Counted from the stretch's first letter, positions 18,628-32,900 are shown. The stretch: 33,477 bases of DNA from CAYWBW01 sp964456745 (GCA_964456745.1 CAYWBW010000022.1:1-33477), one strand, 5' to 3'. Numbers and translations are program-made. The notes: a model not told the origin generated them from the letters alone.

Positions 18628-19686
18628 ATGGATATTCAAATGTTTAATGAAAAAGATGTAAATCTTTGATTAATAAAAGAAAAAAAAGTTGCAATAATTT
18701 GATGTGGATCTCAATGACATGCACACGCTCTAAATCTTCAAGATTCATGAGTAGATGTAGTGGTATGACTTAGAAAACAATCTTCAACTTGGGGAAAAGC
18801 TGAAAAAGCATGATTAAAAGTTTTAGAAACTTGAGAAGCAGCAGCTTATGCAGATGTGATTATGATGCTTGTGCCAGATACAACTCAACCAAAAATATAT
18901 GAAGACAGTATTAAAGATAATTTAAGTGAATGAAAATCTCTTGTATTTGCACATTGATTTAATATTCATTATAAAACTATAGTTCCTCCTAAAAATGTTG
19001 ATGTTTGGTTGGTTGCACCAAAATGACCATGACATATGGTAAGACAAACTTATACTCAAAATTTTTGAGTACCAAGTTTATTTGCAGTTGCTCAAGATTT
19101 TACATGAAATGCTAGAGATTTAGCAATGTCATATGCTGCATGAAACTGATGAGCTAGAGCATGACTTATCGAAACAACTTTTAAAGAAGAAACTGAAACA
19201 GATCTTTTTTGAGAACAAACTGTGCTTTGCGGATGAGTAACTCAACTTATTCAAAAATGATTTGAAACTCTTACAGAGGCTTGATACAAACCAGAAGTTG
19301 CATACTTTGAATGCTTGCACGAACTTAAGCTTATTGTAGACCTGATTTATGTTGGATGAATATCTGCTATGAATTACTCAATTTCTTGAACTGCAGAATG
19401 GTGAGAATATGTATCTTGAAACAAGATAATTGATGATTGAGTAAAAGACAGGATGAAAGAAGTTTTATGAAGAATTCAAGACTGAAGCTTTGCAAAAGAA
19501 TGGATAAAAGAAAATGAAGATGGTCTTCCAAGATTTAAAAAATACAGAGAAGATATCATAAAACATCCTATTGAAGGTGTGTGAAATACACTAAGAGATA
19601 TGATGAAAATCAAAGAAAGAATTCAATGAGGTGGAAATAAAGAATTTTTAGCAGAAGAAGCTAAAAATGATGATTATAAAGCATAG
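18628..19686 (+). CDS. ilvC: Ketol-acid reductoisomerase, class I
   Basis: The 352-residue enzyme converts 2-acetolactate or 2-aceto-2-hydroxybutyrate to the dihydroxy acids of valine, leucine and isoleucine synthesis, using NAD(P)H and Mg2+. Motifs: GCGSQGHAHALN (nucleotide-binding loop), GLRKQSSTW (serines in the cofactor-phosphate loop, favouring NADPH), HGFNIHY, APKGPGHMVR, ETDLFGEQTVLCGG with the Mg-binding Asp and Glu, YFECLHELKLIVDL and SGTAEWGEY. The length fits the short class I form. Most conserved glycines here are TGA codons. No ilvB, ilvD or ilvE is in the window. Confidence 0.97.
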
Positions 19687-19885
19687 TAATAATTCTTTTT
19701 TTATTGCACTTTAAATGAATAATAACATTAAATTTGCTGTATGAATTTTTAATTTTTATAATTTTTATAAATAAATATTAATTTATAAATTCAAAGTACT
19801 TTTACTTATTTTGTATCACAGGTTTTGTTATTTTATAGAATATTAACGTTAATTCACAAGCCTCTTTCTATAAGTATCAGTATAT
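19687..19885. other. Convergent intergenic region after ilvC
   Basis: Between the convergent ilvC and adhesin genes lies an imperfect A/T-only hairpin, about 19743-19792, that could terminate either gene. A 12-bp perfect palindrome ATTAACGTTAAT stands near 19842-19853. No gene is seen. Confidence 0.4.
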
Positions 19886-22800
19886 TTATTGACTCAAAAT
19901 AGAATTTATCCTTTTTTCTCAAAATCACTTAAAAAAAGTCATATCTGAAGACGGTTTAAGTGGTTTTATTACAACTGGAAAATATTCAAAAGAATATTTT
20001 TGAAATCTTTTTCATAAATTCGATAGATACTTATAATCATTATCAGTAATTGAAGACATCTCATTTACTGTCTCTCGTACGTCAAGTATTCAGATTCAAG
20101 AATATGAATCTTCAGCTGTGTCAATATTATCAATACCACTAACTAAGTGACCAGTATTTGCCACAAGATTAGCTCATGGACTAAATGAATATGAACTCGG
20201 TCATAAATAATAATATTCTCTAAGATAATGAAGATCATACATCTTCATTAAGTTTAATTGTAAGTTCTCATCTGCTTCATCACAAATATTATTTTCTCAC
20301 TGAGATCAGTAAACTAGTATAGGACATAGTAGATTAGAATATCATCATATAGTATTTTTTGAAACTATTGACCCCTCTATTACCAGCTGATTTCTAAAAA
20401 GTTTTTTCCTATCAGATCATGAAAATAAAATCTTTTTCTTTGAAGATCATCAATATTCAATATTAGCATAAGAAAAAACACTTCAATCAGCAATCATAGT
20501 TGCCTGAATCAATTGTACATTATCTTTTATAAGAATATTTCATTTTTCATAACTTCAATTTCAATGCTTGCTACTAATAATTGATAGATTTCAAGATGAC
20601 GAAAGTAAGTAGTCTGAATCTATATAAATATTTCAATTAACAGACCAAATAGTTACTGGCTTTCATATATTTCTTAGATCTAAAACTTTCTTATCTCATA
20701 TTCAAGCAATATTAATAGTAGATCCAGATAATACAATATCTCACTCAATTTTATATATTATTTCATCATTGTACTGAGTTTGAAAATCAGTAACACTATT
20801 TATCACAGTATCAGTAATCTCATCTGGATAAATACTTCTTAAATTAGTTTTAAATTCATCTAATAAGAACTGATAACTTCAATCTATTTCAAAAACTTCA
20901 ACATTTTCATCTCCCATTAAATCAGATAACTTTGTGCTTATATTTCAAAGAACTTTTGCATAAAATCTCGAATTAATTGTAACTGTATTTTCATTTCATT
21001 TTCAATTTCAAGTAAAATCATTAAAAGAATATTTAATAGCAAATGCATCTCAATCAACTAATGTAATTCAAGTAACTACCTGAGAACCAGACATTACTGA
21101 AATTGATGAATCAATCTTAAAATTAATAGGCAGATTTATTGCAGTTGACATTTCAATTCATTCATCTTTTAAAAATTCAACTCATTTTTCATAATAAAAT
21201 CATTCAACCACTTCTCATCAACTTCAAATAGATCAAGAATATGGCAAATATAATACTTTATGAATTCTAAAATCTGATTTTCTAAAATAAGAATTTCAAA
21301 TACTATCAGATGTTAATGCCCCACTACTTGTTCAGTCTCTATATTTATTTGCATCAAGCTCAATTGCGAATGTAACAGGATCTCAAGTCAAAATATCTAA
21401 TCAAACTTCAATATTATCTTCAACTATTTTAGATCATACAAATGGCTCTTTATTGTCCACTTTTGAAGGAAGAGATTTGCATACAAAAGTATTTCAAGCT
21501 CTATCTTTTAAATCAATTTTTAAAGACAGATCATTTTTTTCAGGAAATATAATATCTTTACTAGTATCTCATACTAAACAATTATATTTATCAAAAGCTT
21601 CTGAAATGAAACTTTCTACAAAATTGCATTGTCCAGAGCTTACCGTTATTCAAGATAAATTATCAATGCTGGTTGATCATACTATATTTAAAACATTTGA
21701 TCATGTATAAAATGAAAGAAAATTTCAAGTACTGTAAAATCATGACATATTATCAGATAGTAATATCTGATATGAAAGAGGCTCTATTGTCCAAGGTGAT
21801 ATATCTCACTTCGACTCTCTAGCATAAAATCACGGGTATATTAAATGAGATCATGTAAAAATATAAACAGTATCTTGACTTACATCAAAAGCAATAGATC
21901 AAGTTAAAGCACTACCACTTCAATCAATTTTAATTAATTGGCTGCAATCTTTAATTATAATGTCTCAATTGTTTTGTGATAATTCCAACACTCATCATGA
22001 TCATACAATTTTAAGATTATCAACTTTTCAAGCTCAAACAATGTCAATTTTTGTTCAAGTTCATGAAACTAATATAGAAGATCATGAAAAAAATTGAGAT
22101 CATAAATTTCAATTTAATCAAATCACTTCAATAGCTCAAGATCAACTAATTATAATATTTGCATTTTCGCTAATTGCTTCAGTTAAAGTTAATTTCTTTA
22201 TAGTACTTAATGGAAATAACTCTGTCTCAAATTCCATATAAGAAGAAATTGACTCTTGATTATTACAAGAAAAATGAAAATCATCAACATTATTAATATC
22301 TATTATATTTTGCAGCCCATTATCTACGACTCATCAATCTAAATAAAAATTTGAAGAAAAATTCATTAAAGAAAGTGTGGATCAGCTTTCATAAATAGAA
22401 ACTTGTCATCATCACACAATATCATCAGTGCTTGCATTATAAGAAGCTATACTTGCAACTGGTTTATAAGAAGAATTTTCTCAAAATCATCTATTAATGG
22501 TATAAGATCAAATATTCGATGGCAAAGCTAGTGATCAAGAAAGTGCCAATGAATAAGAAGAACAATTATTAACATTAATTTCTCAATCTCAATAAAAATA
22601 CACTGTAGACAGTCAAACAACATTTCAGCTAAGGTTTATTGAATTTCAGCTTCATATAATTGATAAAGATCATCAAGTATATATCTTAGATCAAGCAAAT
22701 GAGCTTAGTCAAGAATCTTCAAAAAGATAATCACTAATAGATGACATTCAATTTCATAAAAGTGTAATAGATCATGTATTAAACATTTTTGTAATAAATT

Positions 22801-23665
22801 TTCAACTAAAACTAAGATCAAATCATCAATCACACTGCATCGAAATAGTCTCTCATGAAATATATGAATTAAATAAAACTCATCATGTTGAATAAACAGA
22901 TATATTTCATGTTCATGTAAAAGATCAAGATTTTGTTTTTTTAGCTAAATAAATGTTTCATTGATTTTCTTCCCATGAATTGCTTACTTGTTCATGTTCT
23001 CATCAATATAACATTATAGAACAAACTGGCGGCACAGAATCTATCTTAGCTCTTCCGATATAAATTAACCTATCGCTTTCAGGCATATTTGTATGCTCAA
23101 GAATTAATCAATAATACTTATTATCATCTCAAGATATATCTAAAGAAACAAATCATGTTGAATTGTAATTTGCTACTGCTCAAGTAAATGGATAAAATAC
23201 TGATCAAATCTTACTAATGCTTCAAGTATATACTATAGAGCCACTCAATCATGATCATGAATAAGTATAATTTTCTCAATACTTTTCCCATTGCACATAG
23301 TCATCAAATGCTATAAATCAAGATTTTTCAAGATCAACAGAGCTATCCACTCATTCAATAAAAAAATTATCTGGCAGATTATATTCAATTGTATATCATC
23401 ATGTTCACCATGAATTTGGAATACCAGAAACAGATTCAAGCTTATTGTTATGAATACACCTATTTGTGTTTTCAGCCTGTTCAATAAGGTTTATCACATT
23501 ATCTCAATCCGGGTCTCAGTTTGGATCACTAGTATCACAAGAAGCTGCGAATAATCATATTGAAAATATTCAAAATAAAAGATGAAAAATTAAAAATATT
23601 CAAATATATTTAAATATTTCATATATTCGAAATTTTTCATTATCATTCTTCAAATATTGTTCCAT
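19886..23665 (-). CDS. Giant N-terminally anchored surface protein, probable adhesin
   Basis: The 1259-residue protein has a 21-residue charged N-terminus followed by one hydrophobic segment (about 22-45), which is a signal anchor or a long signal peptide ending near FAASC. Just after it stands DTSDPNGDPDGDNV, an Asp-rich loop like the calcium-binding repeats of thrombospondin type 3 or dockerin. The rest is rich in Ser, Gly, Asn, Ile and Thr with many short beta-strand-like steps (GSGNSINLSGN, LSIIGSGN, GSGGVLEL), suggesting right-handed beta-helix or beta-solenoid segments, with more globular blocks between. I found no catalytic motif. It lies directly downstream of the SLH protease on the same strand with its own promoter. 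Hundreds of TGA glycines make it invisible in the standard code. An adhesin role is inferred from size and composition. Confidence 0.85.
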
Positions 23666-23698
23666 TTTTTTCTTAAAAAAAATTAAGCTTATCTCTTA

Positions 23699-23727
23699 AT
23701 TATACATTATTTTTTGTGTTTAGTAAA
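23699..23727 (-). promoter_or_regulatory. Promoter of the giant adhesin gene
   Basis: On the minus strand TTTACT (23722-23727) and a perfect TATAAT (23699-23704) are 17 nt apart, with a leader of about 27 nt. Confidence 0.6.
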
Positions 23728-23837
23728 GGATCTAGAGGAATAATTAAAGGTATTATACTTGACAATGATATTTTCTCATTTTGCAATGTTATACAAAACA
23801 TTTAACACTATAACTATATTTAAAAATACACTAAAAG

Positions 23838-23942
23838 AGTCGTCGCTTCGAACTTGTGAGGAATCCAACTGCGAATACATATTCGCAGTTAATATATTAT
23901 GCTCTTGTTATAGAGACAAGACAATGCCTTGTCTCTACACAG
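23838..23942. repeat. Palindromic repeats between the SLH protease and adhesin genes
   Basis: Three features sit together: a block with GTCGTCGCTTCGAACTTGTG and GGAATCC that resembles common REP-like palindromes; a perfect hairpin CTGCGAATA/TATTCGCAG (near 23868-23888); and TAGAGACAAG..CTTGTCTCTA (near 23910-23937). They are richer in G+C than the surroundings. On the minus strand the last one is 15-40 nt after the protease stop codon, so it may serve as its terminator. Confidence 0.55.
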
Positions 23943-23951
23943 TTATCTAAA

Positions 23952-26900
23952 TTACAATGAATTTCAAAGCTCTGTCTCTGCTTTTGCAATTCTTTCTTTA
24001 AATTCCTTAACTCTTGTAGCAAGTACTGCCATTTGTGCCCTAGTTAAATAAGAAACTGGCTCAATAACTCAATCTCAATATCATGAAATGATTCAATTCT
24101 CAAAAGCATAATTAATATAATCATAATACCAAGCATCTTCTGCAACATCAGTAAATTTGTTTTGATTCATTCATATCTTTTTTGCATCAATTCACGCTGC
24201 TTCAAACAATACTTTTAATCACTCTGCTCTATTAACATTTTCTCAAGGTCTAAAGTTTTTGTTTACTCAGTCTCAAGATATTATTCATATCTCATAAGCT
24301 TTTACTAAATATGGAGTATACCACTGATCAGATCATACATCAGTAAAAACAATATCATTTACTTGACCTGCTTTTCAATGCTTGAAAACTTCCATTGCTA
24401 TTTTAACAAGCTCAGTTCTTTTGATAAAATTATCAGGATAGTACTTAGTTTTATTCTTAAGCACTCACATTGACAGTAATATATTAATTGAACCCTTAGC
24501 CCAATGATCGACAATATCTCTGAAAGAAAAACTAGAACTATTAACCCCTTCGCTTCTCGTGCTTGATCAATCAAGTCTTGGGAAAATAATATATAAACCA
24601 GAATATTCTATATTTGTTGAGATTATTCCATCTTCTAAATTAATCACTGTCTCATCATCAATTAATACATATTTTTGCTTATTTTCATCAAAATAAAATA
24701 TTCACAAATCATTTCTATCAACTTTTTTTGACAATGCTTTTGTTGAAAAACTTATATTCGCTTTCTTTGAAAACCTTACTACTTTTCAATCTTTAGTATC
24801 AATTTCAATAACTCTATAAGGAGAATATCATTTAATCTTAGGAGCATTTTTATTAAGAATTTTCTTAGGAGCTTTTATTGTTCAAGTATAAGAACTATCT
24901 CAATACACTATACTAGTTCACATTGGAATTGTAACAAAATATTTTTTTGAAATATGATTCATTGTAATATCTACAGGTATCAATCAATTTCAGATATTTT
25001 TTAAATTAATATTATCAATAGTATTAATGTCTCTTTTTGCTCAAGCGGGAAGAGTATAAGTACTAATTGAAGGAGTAGTACTTCATCATCCTCATCATCC
25101 TCATCATCCCCCACCACCTCATCAACTAGTAGTTGTTGACGTAGTATCAACTTTAATAACCTCTTGTTCTTGCTCAACAATTGTAATATCTGATAAATGA
25201 GGAATATCTAAGGTACATGCTCAACTGGCAGTAGCAATACAAGAAACAGTTGGATTATAAGACTCCCATGTAACTCATTCATCATGAGAGTAGTAAGCAA
25301 AATATTCATTTCACTCTATATTATCAATATCAAAATCTAAAGTAACTGGTACAGGTTCTGAAAAACTTATAGAAGACTGATCACTTCACATGCTTATAGT
25401 TCATATAACATTGTTAATTGTTAATCATTCTATATTTAGAGATTCTTGTAAATCAGTTGTATCTGGATTTATAGTATGCGTTGGTGGATTAAAACTTCAA
25501 TCCCAAGATGCATCTCATTCTATAGTAGTTCATACTGGAATCTTAATATCAACAAATTGATCTTCTGATTCAAAAAGTAAAGATCATCACTCCTCTCATT
25601 CTAATGTAATTTTTCAAAGATTTCCAAAAAATACTGGCACGCTACTCACAAGCTGCGAATCAATATGCTCTATATCAACCACCTTTGGAGTATGAAAACT
25701 ATAAATCTCATTTTGTGTTATATCAGATTGAATTTTGTAAAAATACTTTGAATTTTCCTCAAGTCAAGAAATAGTAGCCTGATATGAAGTTAAATCTTGT
25801 CACAGTGTCAAAATAGAACATCATTGAGTCATATCACATCAATTTTCAATACTAGACTCATCTTTAGAATAATAAAATTTGTAATCATGTTTTGCTGGTT
25901 CATATGAAAATAATTCAGGATTGTACTCATAAGCCTTATCAGAAACTGTCCAATGAATTCAAATATTATCACTAGCATTTCGAATCTCTGAAATGTTTGA
26001 TCTAACTGGTATCAGGTCTGAATAAATGTCATATGTAGGATTTCCTCATCATCATCTAGCATTTGATAAAGAATTTTCATAAGTTATAAAAGTAGTACTA
26101 ACAGAATAATTATCTCATTTTGTTATAGGATTTTGAATTCAATCAAGTTCAAATTGAATTTTATCTCATTTTTTTATACTCAAATATTCTCACTCTTCTT
26201 TACTTTCTATAAGTAAATATATTCTTTCTCAATTTTGTCAATCATTAAGAATTGATAATCATCAAGTTTGCGCAATTACAACTTCTCAATATCAAGCTTC
26301 TCATTCAATTTCTCACTGTCAATTTAAATCATCATGAAACAGGCTACCATCCTTAATACTTACATTATTTATATTAAAAGAATGTGGAAATTCAATAATT
26401 ATTGGAGAATAAGCGGTGGTTGGAAAATCCTCTTTCATATCAATTTCAAAATGATATGAAGATACCTCTCATCATTTATTATTAGTTGCTGTAACTTTTA
26501 ATTCTCATTTAATATCTCCTGTTTCAGGCTCATCAACTACAACTTCTCATCACTTCTCTCAAGATACTAAAACAACTGGATTAACAATTGATGGACCACT
26601 ATCTAAATTTAATGAAGAAATAACCTGTGAATTACTAGCTCTTTTAATACAAGTATAATCACTACAAGATGCATAAGAAATATTTCCATCATTTAAATTA
26701 TTCATTCAAATTGATATTGATGAATTAGATGCTAAAGAATCAAATTCAGCACTTAACATATACAAAGCAGTGTCTCCTCATTCAATAACAATATTTTCTT
26801 TAAGATAGCCTACAAATCATGGAAAATCAAAAATCGCATTTTCTCACTCTCATAATAAAACTCCTGATATAGTTTTATTAATATCTCATCATATTCTTTC

Positions 26901-29900
26901 AAGTGATATGCTTATAATATTATCACTTGTTATATTATTAAGACTAACATCAAAATCAATATTTTGTAAAACAACATTTAATGGATCTCAGTCGTCTGAA
27001 ATATTGTCATTAGACAATGCAGAAACATTTAAAATTGCCAAACTATTTAGTCAATTTCTTATATCTGTCTGTCATCAAATAGAAAATGATACATCGTTTA
27101 TTTTAGTAGCTACGATATTGTTTACAGGAGTAGTTCATCAGAAGAGAGTTAATATTGCTGGATCATTTCAAGTTATTTGTCACTCTGCATTAATTACATT
27201 AATTCAAAAAGTAAATCATGCAGAAGTTTCAAATCACTTCATATCTTCTCATATACCATATGTATCCACAGTTAAGTAAATATTTTTCTTTCATTCAACT
27301 TCATAGTTAATATTATCAAATTCAATTATTTCATCATCAACTATAGCTTGCTGCAAAAGAGTCACTTTATCATCAGCGTAAATATTTATATTTTCAATAT
27401 TATTAGTAAAACCTACAGGTATTCAATCAATAAAAGTTTGGATCGATAAATCTTCAATTATTATACTTTCATGAAATGCTTTAAATTCAAATGATCAAAC
27501 AAAATCTGAAGTAGTATAAGCTAAAATATTTCTATCTTGATTATTTATTACATCATCATCATTATCAACTTTGACTTCTAACACTCAAGCTCAAATAATA
27601 TTAATTTGTCTATCTGAAATCACGTAACTTGGATCAAGATTTGCTACATTGCCAGTTATTGGATGAGTAATATTAAAATCATAAGCTTTTAATTTAAAAC
27701 TATTTCAATTTTCACTACGCTGATCTCAAATATCTACCATTAAAATCAATCTTGTTTCAAATCATCAAGTAATAGTAATATCTAAATCATTAAATTCTAC
27801 AACATCATCCTCATTAAGAGTCTTAGTTGAAATAAGCTCTTGAGTAGATCAGTCTATTTTTAATAATTTTACACTTACCACTGAATCTTGATTAAATCCT
27901 CACTGATTCCATTGTTCTGAAACTTTAAAACTATTTAATGTGTAATTTGTTTTATTGTTATTCTCAATCATAAAATCATGAGCAGTATTATTAAAACTTC
28001 CAATTAAAACATCTTTATCAGAATAAAGCGTAATAGTATTTAATGATATCTGACTATCAAATACTTCTCATCACTCCTCTCAAGATACTAAAACAACTGG
28101 ATTACGAGCAGATAAACCACTATTTAAATTTAATGAAGAAATTTCTTGTGCATTCTCAGCTTTTTTCATACAAGTATAATCAGTACAAGACTTATAAGTA
28201 ATATTTCCACCATTTAAATTATTCATTCAAATTAATATTGACGAGTCAGACTGAAGAGAATTTAATTCTGCCTCTAAATAATAAAGAGCAGTATCTCATC
28301 ATTCTACTAAAGAATCATTATTAATGACAGTATTAAGTCATGGAAATTCAAAAGTTAGGTCATCTCATGATCATGACACAATTCCAGATGCAACTAAATC
28401 GTAGCTACTTGCTCAATATCTTGTAATTGAAATACTATCAATATTATCTTTTGTCATATTATAAAGACCAATATCAAATTTAATATCTTCTAATACAACA
28501 TTTAATGGACTTCAATCATCTGAAGTGTTGTCATTAGTAAGAGCAGAAACATTTAAAATAGCTAAAGTATTTAATCAATTTTTTATATCCTCCTGTCATC
28601 AAGTAGAAAATGATACATTACTTATTTGAGTAGCTACGATATTGTTTGCAGGTGTAGTTCAAGGAATATGTTCAATGGTTGCACCCATTAGAGACATCTC
28701 TCACACAGAATTTCCAACATTAATTCAAAAACTAAATCACTGAGAAGTCTCAAATCATTTTAAATCTTCTCAAATACCATGAGTCATGATTTTTATATAA
28801 ATATTAGAGGTTCACTGAAAGATGTCAATCTCAGAAAATTCCGTATTTTCATCACTAACTATTTCTTGTCATATAAGTGTAATTTTATCATCTGCGTAAA
28901 TACTAATATTTTCAATATTGTCAGAAAGATCTGATAATTCTCAGTTAATAAAGGTTTGAATTGATAAATCTTCAATTGTTACACTTTCATGAAATGCTTT
29001 AAATTCAAATGATCAAACAAAATCAGAAGTAGAGTAAGCCAATATATTTTTATCTTGATTATTTATTACATCATCATCGTTATCAACTCTTACTTCTAAA
29101 ACTCAACCTTGTATAATATTAATTTGTCTTGTAGAATTTATAAAATTTTGATCAATACCAATGACCATTCCAGACAAATTTTGAATATTAAAATCAAATG
29201 CCTTAAGATTAAAACTACTTCAAGCTTCAAAATTTTCCGAAATATCAACAGTTAAAATAAGTCTTACACTCTCTCGTCTTGGAATTAATAAATTTAAATT
29301 AGTAAATTCAATACTATTACTAGCAAGATTTACTGTTGCAACATGCTGCTCATTTGTTCAAGTCTTCTTCCACAATTTCACACTCACAACAGTATTTTCA
29401 TTAAATCATCATTGATCCCACTGCTCAGCGACTTTAAAACTATTTAATATATAATCTCAATTATCATTATTTTCAATTAGAAAATCATGAGCTACATTAT
29501 TCTCAGTTCCAATTATTACATCTTTTCAAGCTGAAAGAGACATAGCTAACAATGCCAATTGTGAATCCTTATCATAATCCAGTATAGCATTAACCATATA
29601 AACAACATCATTATTTGTAAAAGGTTCAAACGCAGCAGTTCAATCTTCAAATCTAACATATGTACTTGGATCATCAGACACAATTATCATAAGTGATAGT
29701 ATTTTAGAAAACTCTGCTCTAGTTAAGTTTCTATCTGGATCAGAAATAAAACTAGCTTCAAATACAGAAAGTTCATATAAGGCTTTAATATAAGCTTCTC
29801 ACCAATGTCATTCAATATTAGCATCTGGCACATCCCAATGCTGATAATCTAAATAATTGATACCAAAACCGCTTAACAACATCTTTGCAGCCTCAGCAAT

Positions 29901-32900
29901 AGTTATATTTTCTGATGGATTAAATAAAAAATCATTAATAGGTCAATTAATCATAGCTAAATTACTGGCTAAATTAACATATTCATAAAAACAATCACTT
30001 TCAGAAACATCACTAAATCCTGCATCATCTTCAGAACCTAGTTGAAGATTTGCTGCACGGAACACAGCAGTAAGAAGATCAGCTCTATTGACGGAATCTC
30101 AAGGATAAATATTTGAATCTTCTGAAGTAAATACTCAATTATTAGCAAGTACATTAATATAATCATTATACCAAACACTTTCTGAAACATCATCAAAAGG
30201 TCAGGTATTAGTTCAATCACAAATATAATTTGTTTCATCCTCATTAGGAGTTTCATCACCTAATTTAGCAATCTCAATAAGAGTACCATAAGCATTTAGC
30301 CTTTTTCATGTTCTAACTTTTCAATCTAAAGAATCTAAACTATCTCATCACTCTAGGATAGCATTTTTAATATCTGCATAGCTAGCATCTTTTTCCATTT
30401 CCCAAGCCAAAGCAGCTACTCAAGCAACATGGGGTGCAGCAAACGACGTTCAATACTTAAATCATAAATCCACATCTAAATCTTCAATGATTTTAATATT
30501 ATCAACCCAACATCAATCATAATTATTATCATCTCCATTAGTATTCCAAGAAAAAGTAAATTGAAAATCACTTGTCAAAAACTCTGGATCAATATCAAAA
30601 TCAAAATCATAATACTCAAAATCTGTATCATAAATGCTATCTCAATTTAATGAGTCTAAAGTAATCTCACTCCATCTTGCAAGCTCCACAGAACTTGAAG
30701 AATTTTTCAATCAAAAAGTCATATAATCATTCCATTCATACAAATATTCAGTATCACACCCCGCTACAAATGAAATTTTAGCATTTTGATAAGTGCTTAA
30801 ATCAATGACATTGGATTCAATAACAGAATTAACATTAGCCGTATAAGGTAGATAATTATCCTGATCTCAATATAAAACATAAAAAGCTGATCCCCCCCAA
30901 TAATTATCCTCTGTAGTAACAGTATATCATTCCGGAATCTCTGACGTTCACAACCATTCAAAATCTTCATTATAAATTATCCCTGAATCATTTGGACTTA
31001 TTGTTGAATAAATACTTGTTCATGGAGCCCCAATATGAACAGTGTCATATCAATAATTTGCAGATGAAGCAAGTTCATCATTTTGATCTGTTGCAGTTAC
31101 TCAGATAATATTATCAAGTCAAGGGTAAGCAATACCTCAATAAGTAAAATCTGTTGCAAATGAAGATGGATAATCTTCATAATAATCATTATCAACAGAA
31201 TCATTTCACGCAGCTGTTACAAATAATCATCAAGAATCTTGAAAATTTTTCATAGCATTGTATAAATATAAGTCCACATCACCATATTCTAAAAGTCAAT
31301 AATATCACCAACTTGCATTTATAATTTTTGCTCAATTACTTGCTGCAAACTCTATTGACCTAACAGCAGCAAATGTTGAAAAATGTGAACCTCACGCCTT
31401 TAAAGTCATGATTTTAACATTATTTCATACTCATGACATTCAAATTCCATTATTAGTTTTAGCTCCAATTGTTCATGCAATATGAGTTCAATGAGAATGA
31501 TATAGCTCAATAGGATCATTATCTTCAGTGTAATAATCATATCAATAAATACATCATCATAAGAAATCTCAATTCTCATCTTTACAATTCTCTCAATTCC
31601 AAAGCATACCTTCAAATTCAGGATTGTTATAATTAATTCAAGTATCAATAACAGCTACCACCACAGGATTGATAACAGTATTTTGTTTAACTAAATGCAT
31701 TGCTTCTGGCCAATCAATATCTGCATCATCCTTTCAAGATATTCATTCAACTTCTTGTCAAACATTATGAAGTGCCCAAAGCTTTGCAAAGTCAGTATCA
31801 TTAGGGAAATATTGCGATCAAACGCCTCTTGGCTCATACAAATAATTTGGCTGAACAAACTCAACTTCATCATTATTTTTTAAATCTCTAATAAGCTGCT
31901 CAGTAGTTTTTGATTTTTCTGATTTTAATAAAGAGATATTAGATCTCTCTTTTCTCTTCTTTTCTTTCATTCATCTAGATTTTACAAATCAATCAAATTT
32001 TGATCTTCAAGTCCTCTTTTTTAAATCAATTTTATTTTTTTTAAATTTTACTAAAACTTCTCATTCATTATACCTCTTTTTATTTCTAAGATTGTTTTTA
32101 GGCTTCTTACTTTTAGCAGTTTTTTTTCTGAACTTTTTAGATGTCAATTTTCAATCAATCTTCCTCTTGTTATTATATTGTTTTCTCAATTCATTTCTTA
32201 ATTCATTCTTACGATCTTGATCTAGCTCCTCTGCTTGATTTACTGGTCATGTCACATTAACGATATCTGTATCAGTAGCTCAGATGACACTATCTACAAT
32301 ACTTTCCTGATCAGTACCAATACCACCTTCAATTCATTGATCTGAGTTTTCCAATGTTGCTAATTCTGATCAAGTTTCAACTAATTGCCCAGTTAAACCT
32401 CATTGACTATCTATATCTTCAGAAATATTTTCACTACTCAGCTCTATATCATTTACAATAGTACTTTCGACTTCAGCCTCTTCACTATTAGTATTTTGAC
32501 TTTCAGAATCAACTTGAGAATCATCTTCAAGTATATCTGCAACACTTTCTTCATCAGAATTTGATTCGTTAGCATCATCAATATCATCTTCATTGCTAAT
32601 ATCTAATACATCATTAACAATAAATTCTTGTACATTATCAATAACTTGCATTAAATCATTATTTGTTTCTAAATTTTCAATTGTAGACACATCATCTGAA
32701 GTACTTTCAACTTCTAATGCAATAGGCTCATCAGAAATTACATCTGATTGCGAATCTGAAAAAGTATCTGTATCTGACTGCACTGTATCAGATTGTGTTT
32801 CAGCTTCAGACACAATTTCAGACAACTGAGTTTCTTGTAAAACTTCAACTTCAATGGAATTATCATCAGTAGCAAGCTCTTGCAGCTCTATATTATTAGT

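Noticed and set aside
23838..23942. CRISPR-like repeats or tRNA
   Set aside because: The hairpins differ from one another, there is no regular spacer, and no tRNA T-loop motif is present.
26908..27279. Plus-strand 123-residue frame
   Set aside because: It is antisense to the second tandem repeat of the protease gene.
30891..30898. Homopolymer of seven C as a frameshift in the protease
   Set aside because: Reading across it keeps the frame (W-G-G-S), and the whole 3084-codon frame closes correctly.
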